A stretch of 50,756 nucleotides of DNA, from the NCBI GenBank assembly GCA_030698375.1, contig JAUYLL010000105.1, forward strand, positions 1 to 50,756, in the 5' to 3' direction. The notes under the pieces are model-generated. The model was not told the origin of the DNA. It ran no database searches and worked only from the letters and a program-made list of their open reading frames with translations. The position numbers and the translations under genes are program-made. Source of the DNA: Nocardioides sp. (lineage in GTDB: Bacteria; Actinomycetota; Actinomycetes; Propionibacteriales; Nocardioidaceae). Shown piece by piece: positions 27,094 through 35,688 of the stretch. Every line of letters begins with the position of its first letter. Position 1 is the stretch's first letter.

Positions 27094-28449
27094 ATGTCCA
27101 CCCCGCGCACGCAGACCACCGCCACCCCGGCGGCGGACGGACGCGCACCGGCGCTGGATCCTTTGACGGTCACGGCGCTGACCGAGACGCTGCGGAGCGC
27201 GGTCGCTCCCAGCGTCGTCGGCACGACCGACACCTCCCTCCCCGAGGACATCGACGGCCTGGGTGAGCTCGTCGACGCGCTCGAGTCGCTGAAGCACACC
27301 GCGGCTGCGGTCCAAGCCCGTGCTGCGGTCGCCCTCGACGCCGCCGTCCGGCGCAGCGAGGCCGAGGCTGGGGTGCCCGCCAAGCGGCAAGGCGCGGTGA
27401 CGCCGTCGCTGCTCGCCCGAGCACGCCGCGAGTCCCCGCACCAGGCCCGTCGCCTGCTGGCCGCGGCCCGCGCCTGGACCGCCGAGATGCCGCACACCTG
27501 GTCGGCCCTGTGCGCCGGCGAGCTCAGCGAGTACCGCGCCACCATCCTCATGACCGAGACCGCAGCGCTCTCCGTCGAGCACCGCGCGGAGGTCGACCGC
27601 GAGATCGCCGGCGACCGTGACCGTCTGGAGACCCTCGGCAACCGCGAGCTCACCGCCGCGACCCGGCGGGCGGCGTACCGGCTCGACCCACGAGGCTTCG
27701 TCCAGCGCTCACGCCAGGCAGCCGAGCAGCGCCGCGTGACCGTCCGCCCCGCGCCCGACACGATGACCTTCGTGACCGGGCTGCTGCCGGTCGCGCAAGG
27801 CGTGGCCGTGCACGCCGCGCTCGCCGCGGGGGCCGACGCTGCCCGCGCCTCCGGGGACGAGCGCAGCCGCGGCCAGCTGATGGCCGACCTGCTCGTCGAG
27901 CGCGTCACCGGCCAGACCTCCGCACCCGCCGTACCGGTCACCGTCAACGTCACGATCGCCGACACCGCGCTCCTCGCCGGCGGCACCGAGCCGGCCCTGG
28001 TCGGCGCCGAGACCCGTGGTGGATGCGTCCCGGTGCCGGTGCCCGCCGAGGTCGCCCGCCTGCTCCTCGGCGACAGCCTCACCGCCGGCGCCAAGACCTG
28101 GGTACGTCGGCTCTACCTCGACCCGGGCGGCGACCTGGTCGCACTCAGCTCCCGCCGACGCTTCTTTGACGACGGGCTCGCCGCCTACCTCCGGCTCCGC
28201 GACCAGGGCACCTGCCGGGTGCCCTGGTGCGACGCGCCGGCCCGTCAGAGCGACCATGTCGTCAGTGTGGTCGACGGCGGACCGACCACCGGCGCCAACG
28301 GCCAGTCGCTGTGCGAGGCCTGCCACCGCGCCAAGGAGTCCGCCCTGTGGCCCGGCTCCCGGGGCCGACCACCCGGGGTCCTCGACGTGGAACACGTCTG
28401 GACCGATCCCCCACCACTGCCCACGTCCGCGGCTGCCCGCGCGGCCTGA
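27094..28449 (+). CDS. DUF222 / HNH endonuclease-domain protein (13E12-like)
   Basis: 451-aa protein with an N-terminal and central DUF222 domain and a C-terminal HNH nuclease domain. The HNH motif reads CRVPWCDAPARQSDHV, GGPTTGANGQSLCEACH, with zinc-binding Cys pairs and the catalytic DH. These genes are multicopy in many actinobacteria (13E12 repeats of mycobacteria) and several lie in the LexA regulon. ATG 27094 lies six bases after the -10 box, with an exact SOS box upstream. The biological role is unclear; DNA nicking or mobile-element origin are possibilities. Confidence 0.92.
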   Translation: MSTPRTQTTATPAADGRAPALDPLTVTALTETLRSAVAPSVVGTTDTSLPEDIDGLGELVDALESLKHTAAAVQARAAVALDAAVRRSEAEAGVPAKRQGAVTPSLLARARRESPHQARRLLAAARAWTAEMPHTWSALCAGELSEYRATILMTETAALSVEHRAEVDREIAGDRDRLETLGNRELTAATRRAAYRLDPRGFVQRSRQAAEQRRVTVRPAPDTMTFVTGLLPVAQGVAVHAALAAGADAARASGDERSRGQLMADLLVERVTGQTSAPAVPVTVNVTIADTALLAGGTEPALVGAETRGGCVPVPVPAEVARLLLGDSLTAGAKTWVRRLYLDPGGDLVALSSRRRFFDDGLAAYLRLRDQGTCRVPWCDAPARQSDHVVSVVDGGPTTGANGQSLCEACHRAKESALWPGSRGRPPGVLDVEHVWTDPPPLPTSAAARAA

Positions 28450-28466
28450 GGCTGCCCCACCACCCC

Positions 28467-28472
28467 TACAGT
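28467..28472 (+). promoter_or_regulatory. -10 box for leaderless FAD oxidoreductase transcript
   Basis: TACAGT ends seven bases before ATG 28480, and no ribosome-binding site is present. This favours ATG 28480 over the in-frame GTG at 28471, which overlaps the -10 box. Confidence 0.55.
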
Positions 28473-28479
28473 GACCGCC

Positions 28480-29778
28480 ATGGCACGTGTAGTGGTGGTC
28501 GGTGGCGGGTTCGGCGGGATGGCGAGCGCCGTGAGGCTGGCGAAGCTCGGGCACGCCGTCACCCTCCTGGAGGCCCGCGACGAGCTCGGCGGCGCCCTCG
28601 GCAGCCTCGAGGTCGACGGCTTCCGGTGGGACCTCGGCCCCTCCACGACCGCGCTGCCCGCCGTCGTACGCGACCTGTTCCGCAAGTCCGGCCGCCCGCT
28701 CGAGCGGGAGCTCGATCTGGTGCCCGTCGACCCGATCCGCGAGCACCGCTTCGAGGACGGCACGAACCTCAGCCTCCCCCACGGACGCGCCGCCCAGGAG
28801 CGCGCGATCGACGAGGCGCTCGGCGGTGGCGGGGCGGACTGGCTCGCCTACACGACGTCCTTCCACGAGACCTGGGAGACGATCCGGCGCGACTACCTCG
28901 AGCGGCCGTGGGCACCCGAGCTCGTCGACCGCGCCACCCGCGACCTCGTCTTCACCCGCGACACCCTCCACAAGAGGGTGCGCAGGGCGTTCAAGGACGA
29001 TCGACTGCGCGCCATCGCCCTGCACGGGGTCCGGCTCGAGGGCCACGACCCACGCAACGTCCCCGCCTGGATGGGTTTCCTCGCCTACGTCGAGCAGAAG
29101 TTCGGCGTCTGGACCGTGCCGGGCGGCCTGAGCCAGGTCAGCGAGACGCTGGTCAAGCGGCTCGGGGAACGCCGCGTGGAGGTCCGCACCGGGACCACCG
29201 TGCGTGACCTCGTCGTCCGCGAGGGGCGCGTCGTCGCCGTCGCCACCGAGGCTGGGGACCTCGACGCCGATGTGGTGGTCGTGGCGATCGATCCCCGAGG
29301 GCTCCCCGCCCTGGCGAGGTACGTGCGCCACACCATGCCGGCGATCCCCCCGGTCGTCTGTCACCTCGGACTGGGCCCCGAGGCCCCCGAGATGCCCGCC
29401 GAGGTCGTCCTCCACAGCAACCCCTCGATCGTCGTGCGCACGACCGGGCAGGCGCCGGGCGGCGGCCAGGCCTGGACACTGCTCGGCCGCGGTCAGCTGG
29501 CGGAGGACATCGTCACCGCGCTCGCCCGCCTCAAGATCGACGTCCGCCCCCACGTGGTGACCCGGGTCGACAGGTCCCCTCGGGAGCTGGTCGAGGAGCT
29601 CCACGGGTCGCCGTACGGCGTGCAGTGGCAGGGCCGCCGCACCCTCACCGACCGACTGTCGACCCGTACCCCTCTGCCCGGCGTCTTCGCCGCCGGCGCG
29701 CACGCGACGCCGGGTGCCGGCGTGCCGTTCGTCGGCCTGGGTGCCGCGCTGGTCGCCCAGGAGGTCGGCCCGGCCTGA
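28480..29778 (+). CDS. FAD-dependent oxidoreductase, phytoene-desaturase-like
   Basis: 432-aa flavoprotein. The N-terminus MARVVVVGGGFGGMASAVRL is the dinucleotide-binding loop, followed by LLEARDELGGALGS, the second FAD motif, and a C-terminal PGVFAAGAHATPGAGVPFVG typical of the CrtI/amine-oxidase superfamily. No other carotenoid gene lies nearby, so a desaturase role is not secured. It could act on another isoprenoid or quinone. It sits convergent with metF and 1 kb from a polyprenyl synthase. The start is set by the -10 box. Confidence 0.85.
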   Translation: MARVVVVGGGFGGMASAVRLAKLGHAVTLLEARDELGGALGSLEVDGFRWDLGPSTTALPAVVRDLFRKSGRPLERELDLVPVDPIREHRFEDGTNLSLPHGRAAQERAIDEALGGGGADWLAYTTSFHETWETIRRDYLERPWAPELVDRATRDLVFTRDTLHKRVRRAFKDDRLRAIALHGVRLEGHDPRNVPAWMGFLAYVEQKFGVWTVPGGLSQVSETLVKRLGERRVEVRTGTTVRDLVVREGRVVAVATEAGDLDADVVVVAIDPRGLPALARYVRHTMPAIPPVVCHLGLGPEAPEMPAEVVLHSNPSIVVRTTGQAPGGGQAWTLLGRGQLAEDIVTALARLKIDVRPHVVTRVDRSPRELVEELHGSPYGVQWQGRRTLTDRLSTRTPLPGVFAAGAHATPGAGVPFVGLGAALVAQEVGPA

Positions 29779-29784
29779 CCGGCC

Positions 29785-29799
29785 ACTCGACGCGCGAGT
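29785..29799. terminator. Short convergent hairpin
   Basis: ACTCG and CGAGT form a 5-base stem around ACGCG in the 22-base gap between the convergent FAD oxidoreductase and metF genes. It is short and lacks a T-tract, so terminator function is tentative. Confidence 0.3.
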
Positions 29800-29800
29800 C

Positions 29801-30715
29801 TCAGGCAGGGGCGGCGTGCGCCGCCAGCCCGGCATAGATCTCCCGGGTGGCGCGCGAGCGGTTCAGCGTGAAGAAGTGCAGGCCGGGCGCCCCGCCGGCG
29901 AGCAGGTCGTCACAGAGCTCCGTGGCGATCTGGACCCCGACGGTCCGGACCTCGGCCGGGTCCTCGACCGCGGCGATCCGTGCCACGACCTCGGGCGGCA
30001 CCTCGCGCCCGGAGAGCTCGGCCATCCGCACGATCGATCGGCTGCTGAGGATCGGCATGATGCCGGGCAGGATCGGGAAGTCCACGCCCGCGCCGCGTGC
30101 CCGGTCGACGAGCGCGAAGTACTCCTCGGCACGGAAGAACATCTCGGTGATGCCGAACTGCGCCCCCGCGTCCTGCTTGGCCTTCATCACCGCGACGTCG
30201 GCGTCGAGGCTCGCGGCGTCGCGGTGGCCGAGCGGGAACACCGCGACCCCGACGCTGAAGTCCCCCAGCGAGCGCGCGAGGGCGACCAGCTCGCTGGCGT
30301 AGTCGAGACCGCCCTCGGTGTGCACCCACGGGGTGCCCGGGCCGCCCGGCGGGTCGCCCCGCAGGGCCAGCACGTTGCGGACCCCGGCGTCGGCGTACCG
30401 GCCGATGACGTGCCGCAGCTCCGCGACGGTCTGGCCGACGCAGGTGAGGTGGGCCATCGGCGTCAGCGTGGTCTCGGCGGCGATGCGCTCCGTGATGCCG
30501 ACCGTGCGGTCGCGGGTGGATCCCCCGGCCCCCTCCGTCACCGAGACGAAGGTCGGGCGCAGCGGCTCCAACTCACGGATCGCCCGCCACAGCTGGCGCT
30601 CGCCCTCGGCGTCCTTGGGTGGGAAGAACTCGAAGGAGAACGACCGCTCGCCGGCGGCCAGCAGGTCGACGATCGCCTGCCCGCCGGGCATGCGCGAGGG
30701 GAGTCCGAGGGCCAT
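29801..30715 (-). CDS. metF: Methylenetetrahydrofolate reductase
   Basis: FAD-dependent cytoplasmic enzyme reducing 5,10-methylene-THF to 5-methyl-THF for methionine synthesis (304 aa). It begins MALGLPSRMPGGQAIVDL, has FSFEFFPPKDAEGE (catalytic Glu region), THLTCVG-type APHLTCVGQ near LALRGDPPGGPG, and the C-terminal VGVQIATELCDDLLAGGAPGLHFFTLN. The ATG at 30715 follows a -10 box TACGCT by six bases, so the mRNA is leaderless. It is transcribed away from the polyprenyl synthase across a 36-base gap. Confidence 0.95.
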   Translation of the reverse strand: MALGLPSRMPGGQAIVDLLAAGERSFSFEFFPPKDAEGERQLWRAIRELEPLRPTFVSVTEGAGGSTRDRTVGITERIAAETTLTPMAHLTCVGQTVAELRHVIGRYADAGVRNVLALRGDPPGGPGTPWVHTEGGLDYASELVALARSLGDFSVGVAVFPLGHRDAASLDADVAVMKAKQDAGAQFGITEMFFRAEEYFALVDRARGAGVDFPILPGIMPILSSRSIVRMAELSGREVPPEVVARIAAVEDPAEVRTVGVQIATELCDDLLAGGAPGLHFFTLNRSRATREIYAGLAAHAAPA

Positions 30716-30721
30716 GGAGCC

Positions 30722-30745
30722 AGCGTACGGCGGCCGCCGTACCCT
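30722..30745. promoter_or_regulatory. Overlapping divergent leaderless promoters and 18-base palindrome
   Basis: The perfect palindrome GTACGGCGGCCGCCGTAC spans 30725-30742. Its two ends contribute to the two -10 boxes: TACCCT (30740-30745) toward the polyprenyl synthase, six bases before GTG 30752, and TACGCT (30727-30722) toward metF, six bases before ATG 30715. Polymerases firing in the two directions would need the same DNA. Confidence 0.65.
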
Positions 30746-30751
30746 CGCGGA

Positions 30752-31810
30752 GTGATCTCGTTCGCCGACCAGGTGCAGGCCACGCTCGACGCCGTCGTGG
30801 ACGCGCACGCCGAGCGGCTCGCGCCGCTGGGACCCGACGCCACGCTCCTCCTGGACGAGGCCCGCACGAGCGTGCGCGGAGGCAAGCGGCTGCGCGCGGC
30901 GTTCTGCCGGGCAGGCTTCACCGCGGTCGCCGGCACCAGCCTCGACGGTCCGACGGAGGCCGGTGTGCTGCGCGCAGGCGCCGCCCTCGAGGTCCTCCAC
31001 GCGAGCGCGCTCGTGCACGACGACTTCATGGACGCCTCCGACACCCGGCGCGGGCGCCCGGCGGCCCACCGCGCGTTCGCCGCCCACCACGACGCCCAGG
31101 GCTGGCCGGGGTCGGCGGAGCAGTACGGCGGCGCGGCCGCGATCCTCCTGGGCGACCTGCTGCTGACCTGGTCCGACGAGCTGCTGCGCACGTGCGGGCT
31201 TCCGGACGCGCAGGTCGCCGACGCCCTAGTCGTGCTCGACCACACCCGGTCGGAGGTGGTCGCCGGGCAGTTCCTCGACGTGTCGGTCCAGGCGCGCGGG
31301 CGCGGCAGCGTCGAGGAGGCGATGCGCGTGCTGCGCTACAAGTCCGCCAAGTACTCGGTGGAGCGACCGCTGCACGTGGGGGCCGCGCTGGCCGGGGCGG
31401 ACGACGCACAGGTGAGCGCCCTCAGCGACGTGGGGCTCCCGGTCGGGGAGGCGTTCCAGCTGCGCGACGACCTACTCGGCGTGCTCGGCGACACCCAGCG
31501 CACCGGCAAGCCGGCGGGCGACGACCTCCGCGAGGGCAAGCGCACCGTGCTCGTCGCGCTCGCCCTCGAGAGCCTCTCCCCGGCCGACGCCGCGCGGCTG
31601 GAGGCCGGCCTCGGTACGGCGCTCGCCCCCGAGGAGGTCGCGGCGCTCCAGGAGCTGGTGCGCGGCTCCGGCGCCGTGGAGCAGGTCGAGCGCCTCATCG
31701 ACGACCTCACGGCCCGCGCCTTCGCCGCGCTCGACACCGCCCCGATCGACGCCGCCGCCCGCGAGGAGCTGCGCGCGCTGGCCGAGGCCGCCGTACGCCG
31801 GGTCGTCTGA
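30752..31810 (+). CDS. Polyprenyl diphosphate synthase
   Basis: Trans-isoprenyl diphosphate synthase (352 aa) that condenses isopentenyl diphosphate with allylic diphosphates. The first aspartate-rich motif is LVHDDFMDASDTRRG and the second is QLRDDLLGVLGD; GGKRLRAAFC binds the homoallylic substrate and YKSAKYSVERP is typical of actinobacterial IdsA-like enzymes. Product chain length cannot be assigned. The residue region before the first motif (LEVLHASALVHDD) lacks bulky residues, compatible with C20 or longer. The GTG start is set by the -10 box. Confidence 0.92.
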   Translation: MISFADQVQATLDAVVDAHAERLAPLGPDATLLLDEARTSVRGGKRLRAAFCRAGFTAVAGTSLDGPTEAGVLRAGAALEVLHASALVHDDFMDASDTRRGRPAAHRAFAAHHDAQGWPGSAEQYGGAAAILLGDLLLTWSDELLRTCGLPDAQVADALVVLDHTRSEVVAGQFLDVSVQARGRGSVEEAMRVLRYKSAKYSVERPLHVGAALAGADDAQVSALSDVGLPVGEAFQLRDDLLGVLGDTQRTGKPAGDDLREGKRTVLVALALESLSPADAARLEAGLGTALAPEEVAALQELVRGSGAVEQVERLIDDLTARAFAALDTAPIDAAAREELRALAEAAVRRVV

Positions 31811-31820
31811 CTGGGTGTCC

Positions 31821-32261
31821 CTAGTCCCCTTGGTCGGGGTCGCGGAAGTTCAGGAAGCTGTACACGAGCATCGCGAACGCGATGACGCCTGACCCGATCA
31901 GGGTGGCACCGGTCCCCCAGCCTCCCGCCAGCCACCACTTGTCGCCCACGGGCCACCACGAGGGTGCCGCGACGCTGATGCCCCAGTAGACGCCCAGGCC
32001 GATCAACAGACAGATGCCGACCACGGACAGCAGGATGCGGAACCAGGTCCGGACGCTGTCGGCCGCGCCACGCAAGGCAGCCCTCCTGACCGGCGCAAGG
32101 CGCCGGTCGGCCCATTCGTACTGGGTGGCCAGCATCGCCATCCCTGCGAAGAGCGCGAGCAGACCTGGCCCAGGCAGGACCAAGGCCGCGAGACCGACGA
32201 TGACGAGGATCCAGCCGGCACCTTGGAGCAGGACGTGCTTCCCAGTTCTCCCGGCGCTCAC
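31821..32261 (-). CDS. TIGR02611-family PGPGW-type membrane protein
   Basis: 146-aa membrane protein with a first segment WILVIVGLAALVLPGPGLLALFAGMAM, which contains the PGPG signature, then two later segments (ILLSVVGICLLIGLGVYWG and ATLIGSGVIAFAMLVYSFL). The GTG at 32261 has AAGG nine bases upstream. It converges on the polyprenyl synthase with only a 10-base gap. Function is unknown. The 125 bases upstream (32262-32386) show nothing recognisable. Confidence 0.8.
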   Translation of the reverse strand: MSAGRTGKHVLLQGAGWILVIVGLAALVLPGPGLLALFAGMAMLATQYEWADRRLAPVRRAALRGAADSVRTWFRILLSVVGICLLIGLGVYWGISVAAPSWWPVGDKWWLAGGWGTGATLIGSGVIAFAMLVYSFLNFRDPDQGD

Positions 32262-32386
32262 GGCCGGGCCTTCACCTGAGCTGCTGCGGTCATGACGGCG
32301 CCCTCCAGAGGGGCTTGCGTGTCCTGGTCCGAGAGCGTCTGCCCAGGGGGGCCACCGTCCGCCGGGTCATCTGAGGTACCGACCGC

Positions 32387-32764
32387 TCAGGTCATCGCCT
32401 GGGCGCGGCGCTTGACCTCGGAGCCACGGTTCTCACGCAGGGCGTCGATGGGGCGGCCCGGCAGCGTGTCGTCCGCGCTGAAGATCCACGTGATCGCCTC
32501 GCGGTCGTCCCACCCTGCGTCGTGGAGCATGGTCAGCAAGCCGTGCAGTCCCTTGACGACGACGCCGTCCTGGATCTGCTCGGCGGGGACCTGCTGGCCC
32601 GCGCCGGGCTGCGGCGCCGCGGCGGCGAGGTGGTGCTCGCGAATCAGCTGGCGCACCTTGCTCACGCTGACCCCGAGGAGGTCGGCGGCGGCGCTCCAGT
32701 CCACCCACTCGTCGACGAGGGTGGCGAGGTCGGGACTGTCGGGGGCGCTGGGCTGCTCGGTCAC
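32387..32764 (-). CDS. Rv2175c-family DNA-binding protein
   Basis: 125-aa winged helix-turn-helix protein related to Rv2175c, a DNA-binding substrate of PknL in mycobacteria. The N-terminal recognition part reads VDWSAAADLLGVSVSKVRQLIREHHL, and the C-terminal domain has VVKGLHGLLTMLHDAGWDDREAITWIF. The GTG at 32764 lies six bases after a -10-like CACAAT, suggesting a leaderless message. The Ser/Thr kinase gene begins 970 bases away on the other strand, which supports the kinase-substrate link. Confidence 0.88.
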   Translation of the reverse strand: MTEQPSAPDSPDLATLVDEWVDWSAAADLLGVSVSKVRQLIREHHLAAAAPQPGAGQQVPAEQIQDGVVVKGLHGLLTMLHDAGWDDREAITWIFSADDTLPGRPIDALRENRGSEVKRRAQAMT

Positions 32765-32857
32765 CGGACCATTGTGGCCGACGCGCGCGCCACGTCCCGC
32801 CCGGCCCGTCACACCAGCCCCTGTTTCCCCATGCGCCCCACTGGGTAAGGGCTCGGG

Positions 32858-33682
32858 ATGTTCTTTCTCGGGAAGTCCAGGTCCGTGCTCGCGCGGACGC
32901 TCAGCATCGCCACGGCCGCAGCCCTCGGCTCGGTCCTCCTCACCCCCGCCACCGCGGTGGCCCACCCGCACGACCCGGACGAGCGGAAGGAGGTCCGCTA
33001 CACCGTCCGCACCGGCGACACGGCCACCGGCATCGCGACCCGTCTGCACGCCTGGACCGCCGAGCTCGTGGCCGCCAACGACCTCGGCTCCTCCGCGACG
33101 CTGCGTGCCGGCCAGGTGATCACGGTCCCGGTGGTCCTCGCGGCCCTCGAGCCCGGCGAGGTGCCGGGCCGGCCCGGCGCCTCGGGAGCTTCCGGCGTAC
33201 GAGAGACCAAGCCCACCCGGTCCCAGCCGAAGCGGTCCCAGCAGACCCGCCCCGAACGGACCAGGACGCCCGCCCGCGCGTCGCGGGAGGAGGTCCGCCG
33301 CACCATCGTGCGGACCGCCGATGCCTTCGGGGTCGACCGCGCGCTCGCCCTCGCGGTCGGATGGCAGGAGTCCGGGTGGCAGCAGCACGTCGTCTCCTCC
33401 GCCGACGCGATCGGCGCCATGCAGGTCCTGCCCGGCACCGGTGAGTGGATGGAGTCCTACGTGGGCCGCCCCCTGGACCTCCACCGGCTCGCCGACAACG
33501 TCGCGGCGGGGGTCGCGCTGCTCGACCTGCTCACTTCGCTGGAACCCCGCCGACGGGCCATCGCGGCCTACTACCAGGGCCTCGCCGGGGTCCGCGAGCA
33601 CGGCATGTACGACGACACAAAGGTCTACGTACGGAACGTCGATGCGCTGCGGGAGCGGTTCGCCAGTAAAATCGGCCGTTGA
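32858..33682 (+). CDS. Secreted LysM / lytic transglycosylase
   Basis: 274-aa exported cell-wall enzyme. A signal peptide (SVLARTLSIATAAALGSVLL to ATAVAHP) precedes one LysM domain (RYTVRTGDTATGIATRL to RAGQVITVPV, about residues 47-91), a basic Pro/Arg-rich linker, and an SLT domain. The catalytic glutamate is in AVGWQESGWQQ, followed by SADAIGAMQVLPGTGEWM and AIAAYYQGLAGV. It would cleave glycan strands outside the membrane. The ATG at 32858 has AAGGG upstream. It is followed by the kinase gene after 51 bases. Confidence 0.92.
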   Translation: MFFLGKSRSVLARTLSIATAAALGSVLLTPATAVAHPHDPDERKEVRYTVRTGDTATGIATRLHAWTAELVAANDLGSSATLRAGQVITVPVVLAALEPGEVPGRPGASGASGVRETKPTRSQPKRSQQTRPERTRTPARASREEVRRTIVRTADAFGVDRALALAVGWQESGWQQHVVSSADAIGAMQVLPGTGEWMESYVGRPLDLHRLADNVAAGVALLDLLTSLEPRRRAIAAYYQGLAGVREHGMYDDTKVYVRNVDALRERFASKIGR

Positions 33683-33733
33683 TGCCCGGCGGGGCGAGAC
33701 CCGCCAGGCTGCCCCGCAGGCCCAGGAGGACCC

Positions 33734-35662
33734 GTGGTCGAACGCACCACCTCGGACCCGATCGTCGGGCGGTTGCTCGACCGTCGGTACGAGGTGGGAC
33801 CCCGGGTCGCCCGGGGCGGCATGGCGACGGTCTACGAGGCGCGCGACCTCCGGCTGGACCGCACCGTCGCCGTCAAGGTGATGCACGGCGACCTCGGCGA
33901 CGACCACGACTTCGCCGCACGCTTCGTCCGTGAGGCCCGGGCCGCCGCCCGCCTCTCGCACCCCAACGTCGTCAGTGTCTTCGACCAGGGCGACGACGAC
34001 GGCACGCTCTTCCTGGCGATGGAGTACGTCCCCGGCCACACGCTGCGTGACCTGCTCCGCCAGGAGGCGCCCGTCTCGCCGACCCGCGCGCTGGCGCTGC
34101 TCGAGCCGATCCTCTCTGCGCTCGCCGCCGCCCACGCGGCCGGCCTGGTGCACCGCGACGTCAAGCCCGAGAACGTCCTCATCGCCGACGACGGTCGTGT
34201 GAAGGTCGCCGACTTCGGCCTCGCCCGCGCGGTCAGCGCCGAGACGCAGCACACCGCGACCGGCGGCGTGCTCATCGGCACCGTCTCCTACCTGGCTCCC
34301 GAGCTGGTCGTCGACGGCGTCGCGGACGCCCGGGCCGACGTCTATGCGGTCGGTGTCCTGCTCTACGAGCTGCTCACCGGGACGAAGCCGCACGACGGTG
34401 ACTCCCCCATCCAGATCGCCTACAAGCACGTGCACGAGGACGTCCCGCCGCCCTCGGCGAAGGTGCCGGGGATCCCGCCGTACGTCGACGCGCTGGTGGC
34501 GCGCGCCACCGCCCGCGACCGGGCCCAGCGCCCGGCCGACGCGCAGGTCCTCCTCCACCACGTCCACCGGGTGCGACACGCGCTCGACGCCGGGCTGCGC
34601 GACGATCCCGAGCTGACCGCCGACCTCGCGCCTCGTGTCCTCCCGACCGGTCGCGAGGACACCTCCGACCTGTCCCTGGACGACGACGACCGGCAGCACA
34701 CGGCCGTCGTCCCGCTCCAGCGCCCCCCGGTCGACCCCGCGGACGCCGCCGCTGCCCGTGCGCGGCCGCGCGGCCGCGGCCATCGGCGACGCGGTGTCGT
34801 GATCGCGCTCGTCCTCGTGCTGCTCGCGCTCGCCAGCACCGCCGGGTGGTGGTTCGGGTTCGCCCGCTACACGACCACCCCGGGCGTCATCAACCTCTCG
34901 GTCGCCGCGGCGGAGGAACGGGTCGAGGAGGCGGGCCTGCGCCTCGACGTGGGTGACGAGGAGTTCAGCGAGACCGTCACCGCGGGCTCGGTCATCCGCA
35001 CCGACCCCACCGCGGGCTCCCGGATCCTCGAGGACGGCACCGTCACCGCGGTGGTCTCGCTCGGGCCCGAGCGCTACGAGGTGCCCGACCTGCGGGGCGA
35101 GAGCGAGGCCGACGCGGTCAAGGCCCTCGAGGAACGCAGCCTCGAACCGGGCGACGTGCTGCGGCGATACCACGAGCGTGTCGCCGACGGCGCAGTCATC
35201 CGCACCGCCCCCGCTGCCGGCACCGAGCTGCGCCGGGGCACCCCTGTCGACCTCGTCGTGAGCCGTGGCCGCCGACCGATCGACGTCCCGGACGTCACCG
35301 GCCGCGAGGCCGGCCAGGCCGAGTCCGAGCTCGACGACCTCGGGCTGTCGGTCGACATCGACCGAGCCTTCGACGAGGACGTCCCCGAAGGACGCGTGAT
35401 CTCGCAGAACCCCAGCAGCGGCACTCTCTTCCGCGGCGACACCGTCCAACTCGTCGTCTCCCGGGGCGCCGAGCTCATCGAGGTCCCCCGGGTCCGCGGC
35501 ATCGGAGTGGAGGAGGCCACCCGTCGGCTGGAGGACGCCGGGTTCAAGGTCAAGACCAAGCGCAGCGACCTCTACGTCGGCCTCGAGTACGTCGTCGGCA
35601 GCGACCCCCGGCAAGGTACGGAGGCGAAGCGTGGCTCCACGGTGACCCTCTCGCTGGTCTGA
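33734..35662 (+). CDS. PASTA-domain Ser/Thr protein kinase (PknB/PknL-like)
   Basis: 642-aa transmembrane kinase that senses the cell wall. The kinase domain (about residues 15-285) has the glycine loop VARGGMATVYEA, lysine in VAVKVM, catalytic LVHRDVKPENVLI, ADFGLAR, and an activation loop TGGVLIGTVSYLAPE. A membrane segment lies at about 355-377 (GVVIALVLVLLALASTAGWW). Four extracellular PASTA repeats follow, beginning near TPGVINLS, YEVPDLRG, IDVPDVTG and IEVPRVRG. The GTG start has AGGAGGA upstream. The adjacent Rv2175c-type gene suggests a PknL ortholog, though mycobacterial PknL lacks PASTA repeats. Confidence 0.95.
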   Translation: MVERTTSDPIVGRLLDRRYEVGPRVARGGMATVYEARDLRLDRTVAVKVMHGDLGDDHDFAARFVREARAAARLSHPNVVSVFDQGDDDGTLFLAMEYVPGHTLRDLLRQEAPVSPTRALALLEPILSALAAAHAAGLVHRDVKPENVLIADDGRVKVADFGLARAVSAETQHTATGGVLIGTVSYLAPELVVDGVADARADVYAVGVLLYELLTGTKPHDGDSPIQIAYKHVHEDVPPPSAKVPGIPPYVDALVARATARDRAQRPADAQVLLHHVHRVRHALDAGLRDDPELTADLAPRVLPTGREDTSDLSLDDDDRQHTAVVPLQRPPVDPADAAAARARPRGRGHRRRGVVIALVLVLLALASTAGWWFGFARYTTTPGVINLSVAAAEERVEEAGLRLDVGDEEFSETVTAGSVIRTDPTAGSRILEDGTVTAVVSLGPERYEVPDLRGESEADAVKALEERSLEPGDVLRRYHERVADGAVIRTAPAAGTELRRGTPVDLVVSRGRRPIDVPDVTGREAGQAESELDDLGLSVDIDRAFDEDVPEGRVISQNPSSGTLFRGDTVQLVVSRGAELIEVPRVRGIGVEEATRRLEDAGFKVKTKRSDLYVGLEYVVGSDPRQGTEAKRGSTVTLSLV

Positions 35663-35688
35663 GGACGGGCGTCTGCGACGCTGATCCC

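Noticed and set aside
28480..29778. Carotenoid biosynthesis gene assignment (crtI)
   Set aside because: The FAD motifs support the superfamily only, and no crtB, crtE-linked operon or other carotenoid gene is adjacent, so a specific gene name is not justified.
32765..35614. Upstream extension of the Rv2175c-type gene to more than 1,000 codons
   Set aside because: The extension is antisense to the LysM transglycosylase and kinase genes. The real gene starts at GTG 32764 next to a -10-like box.
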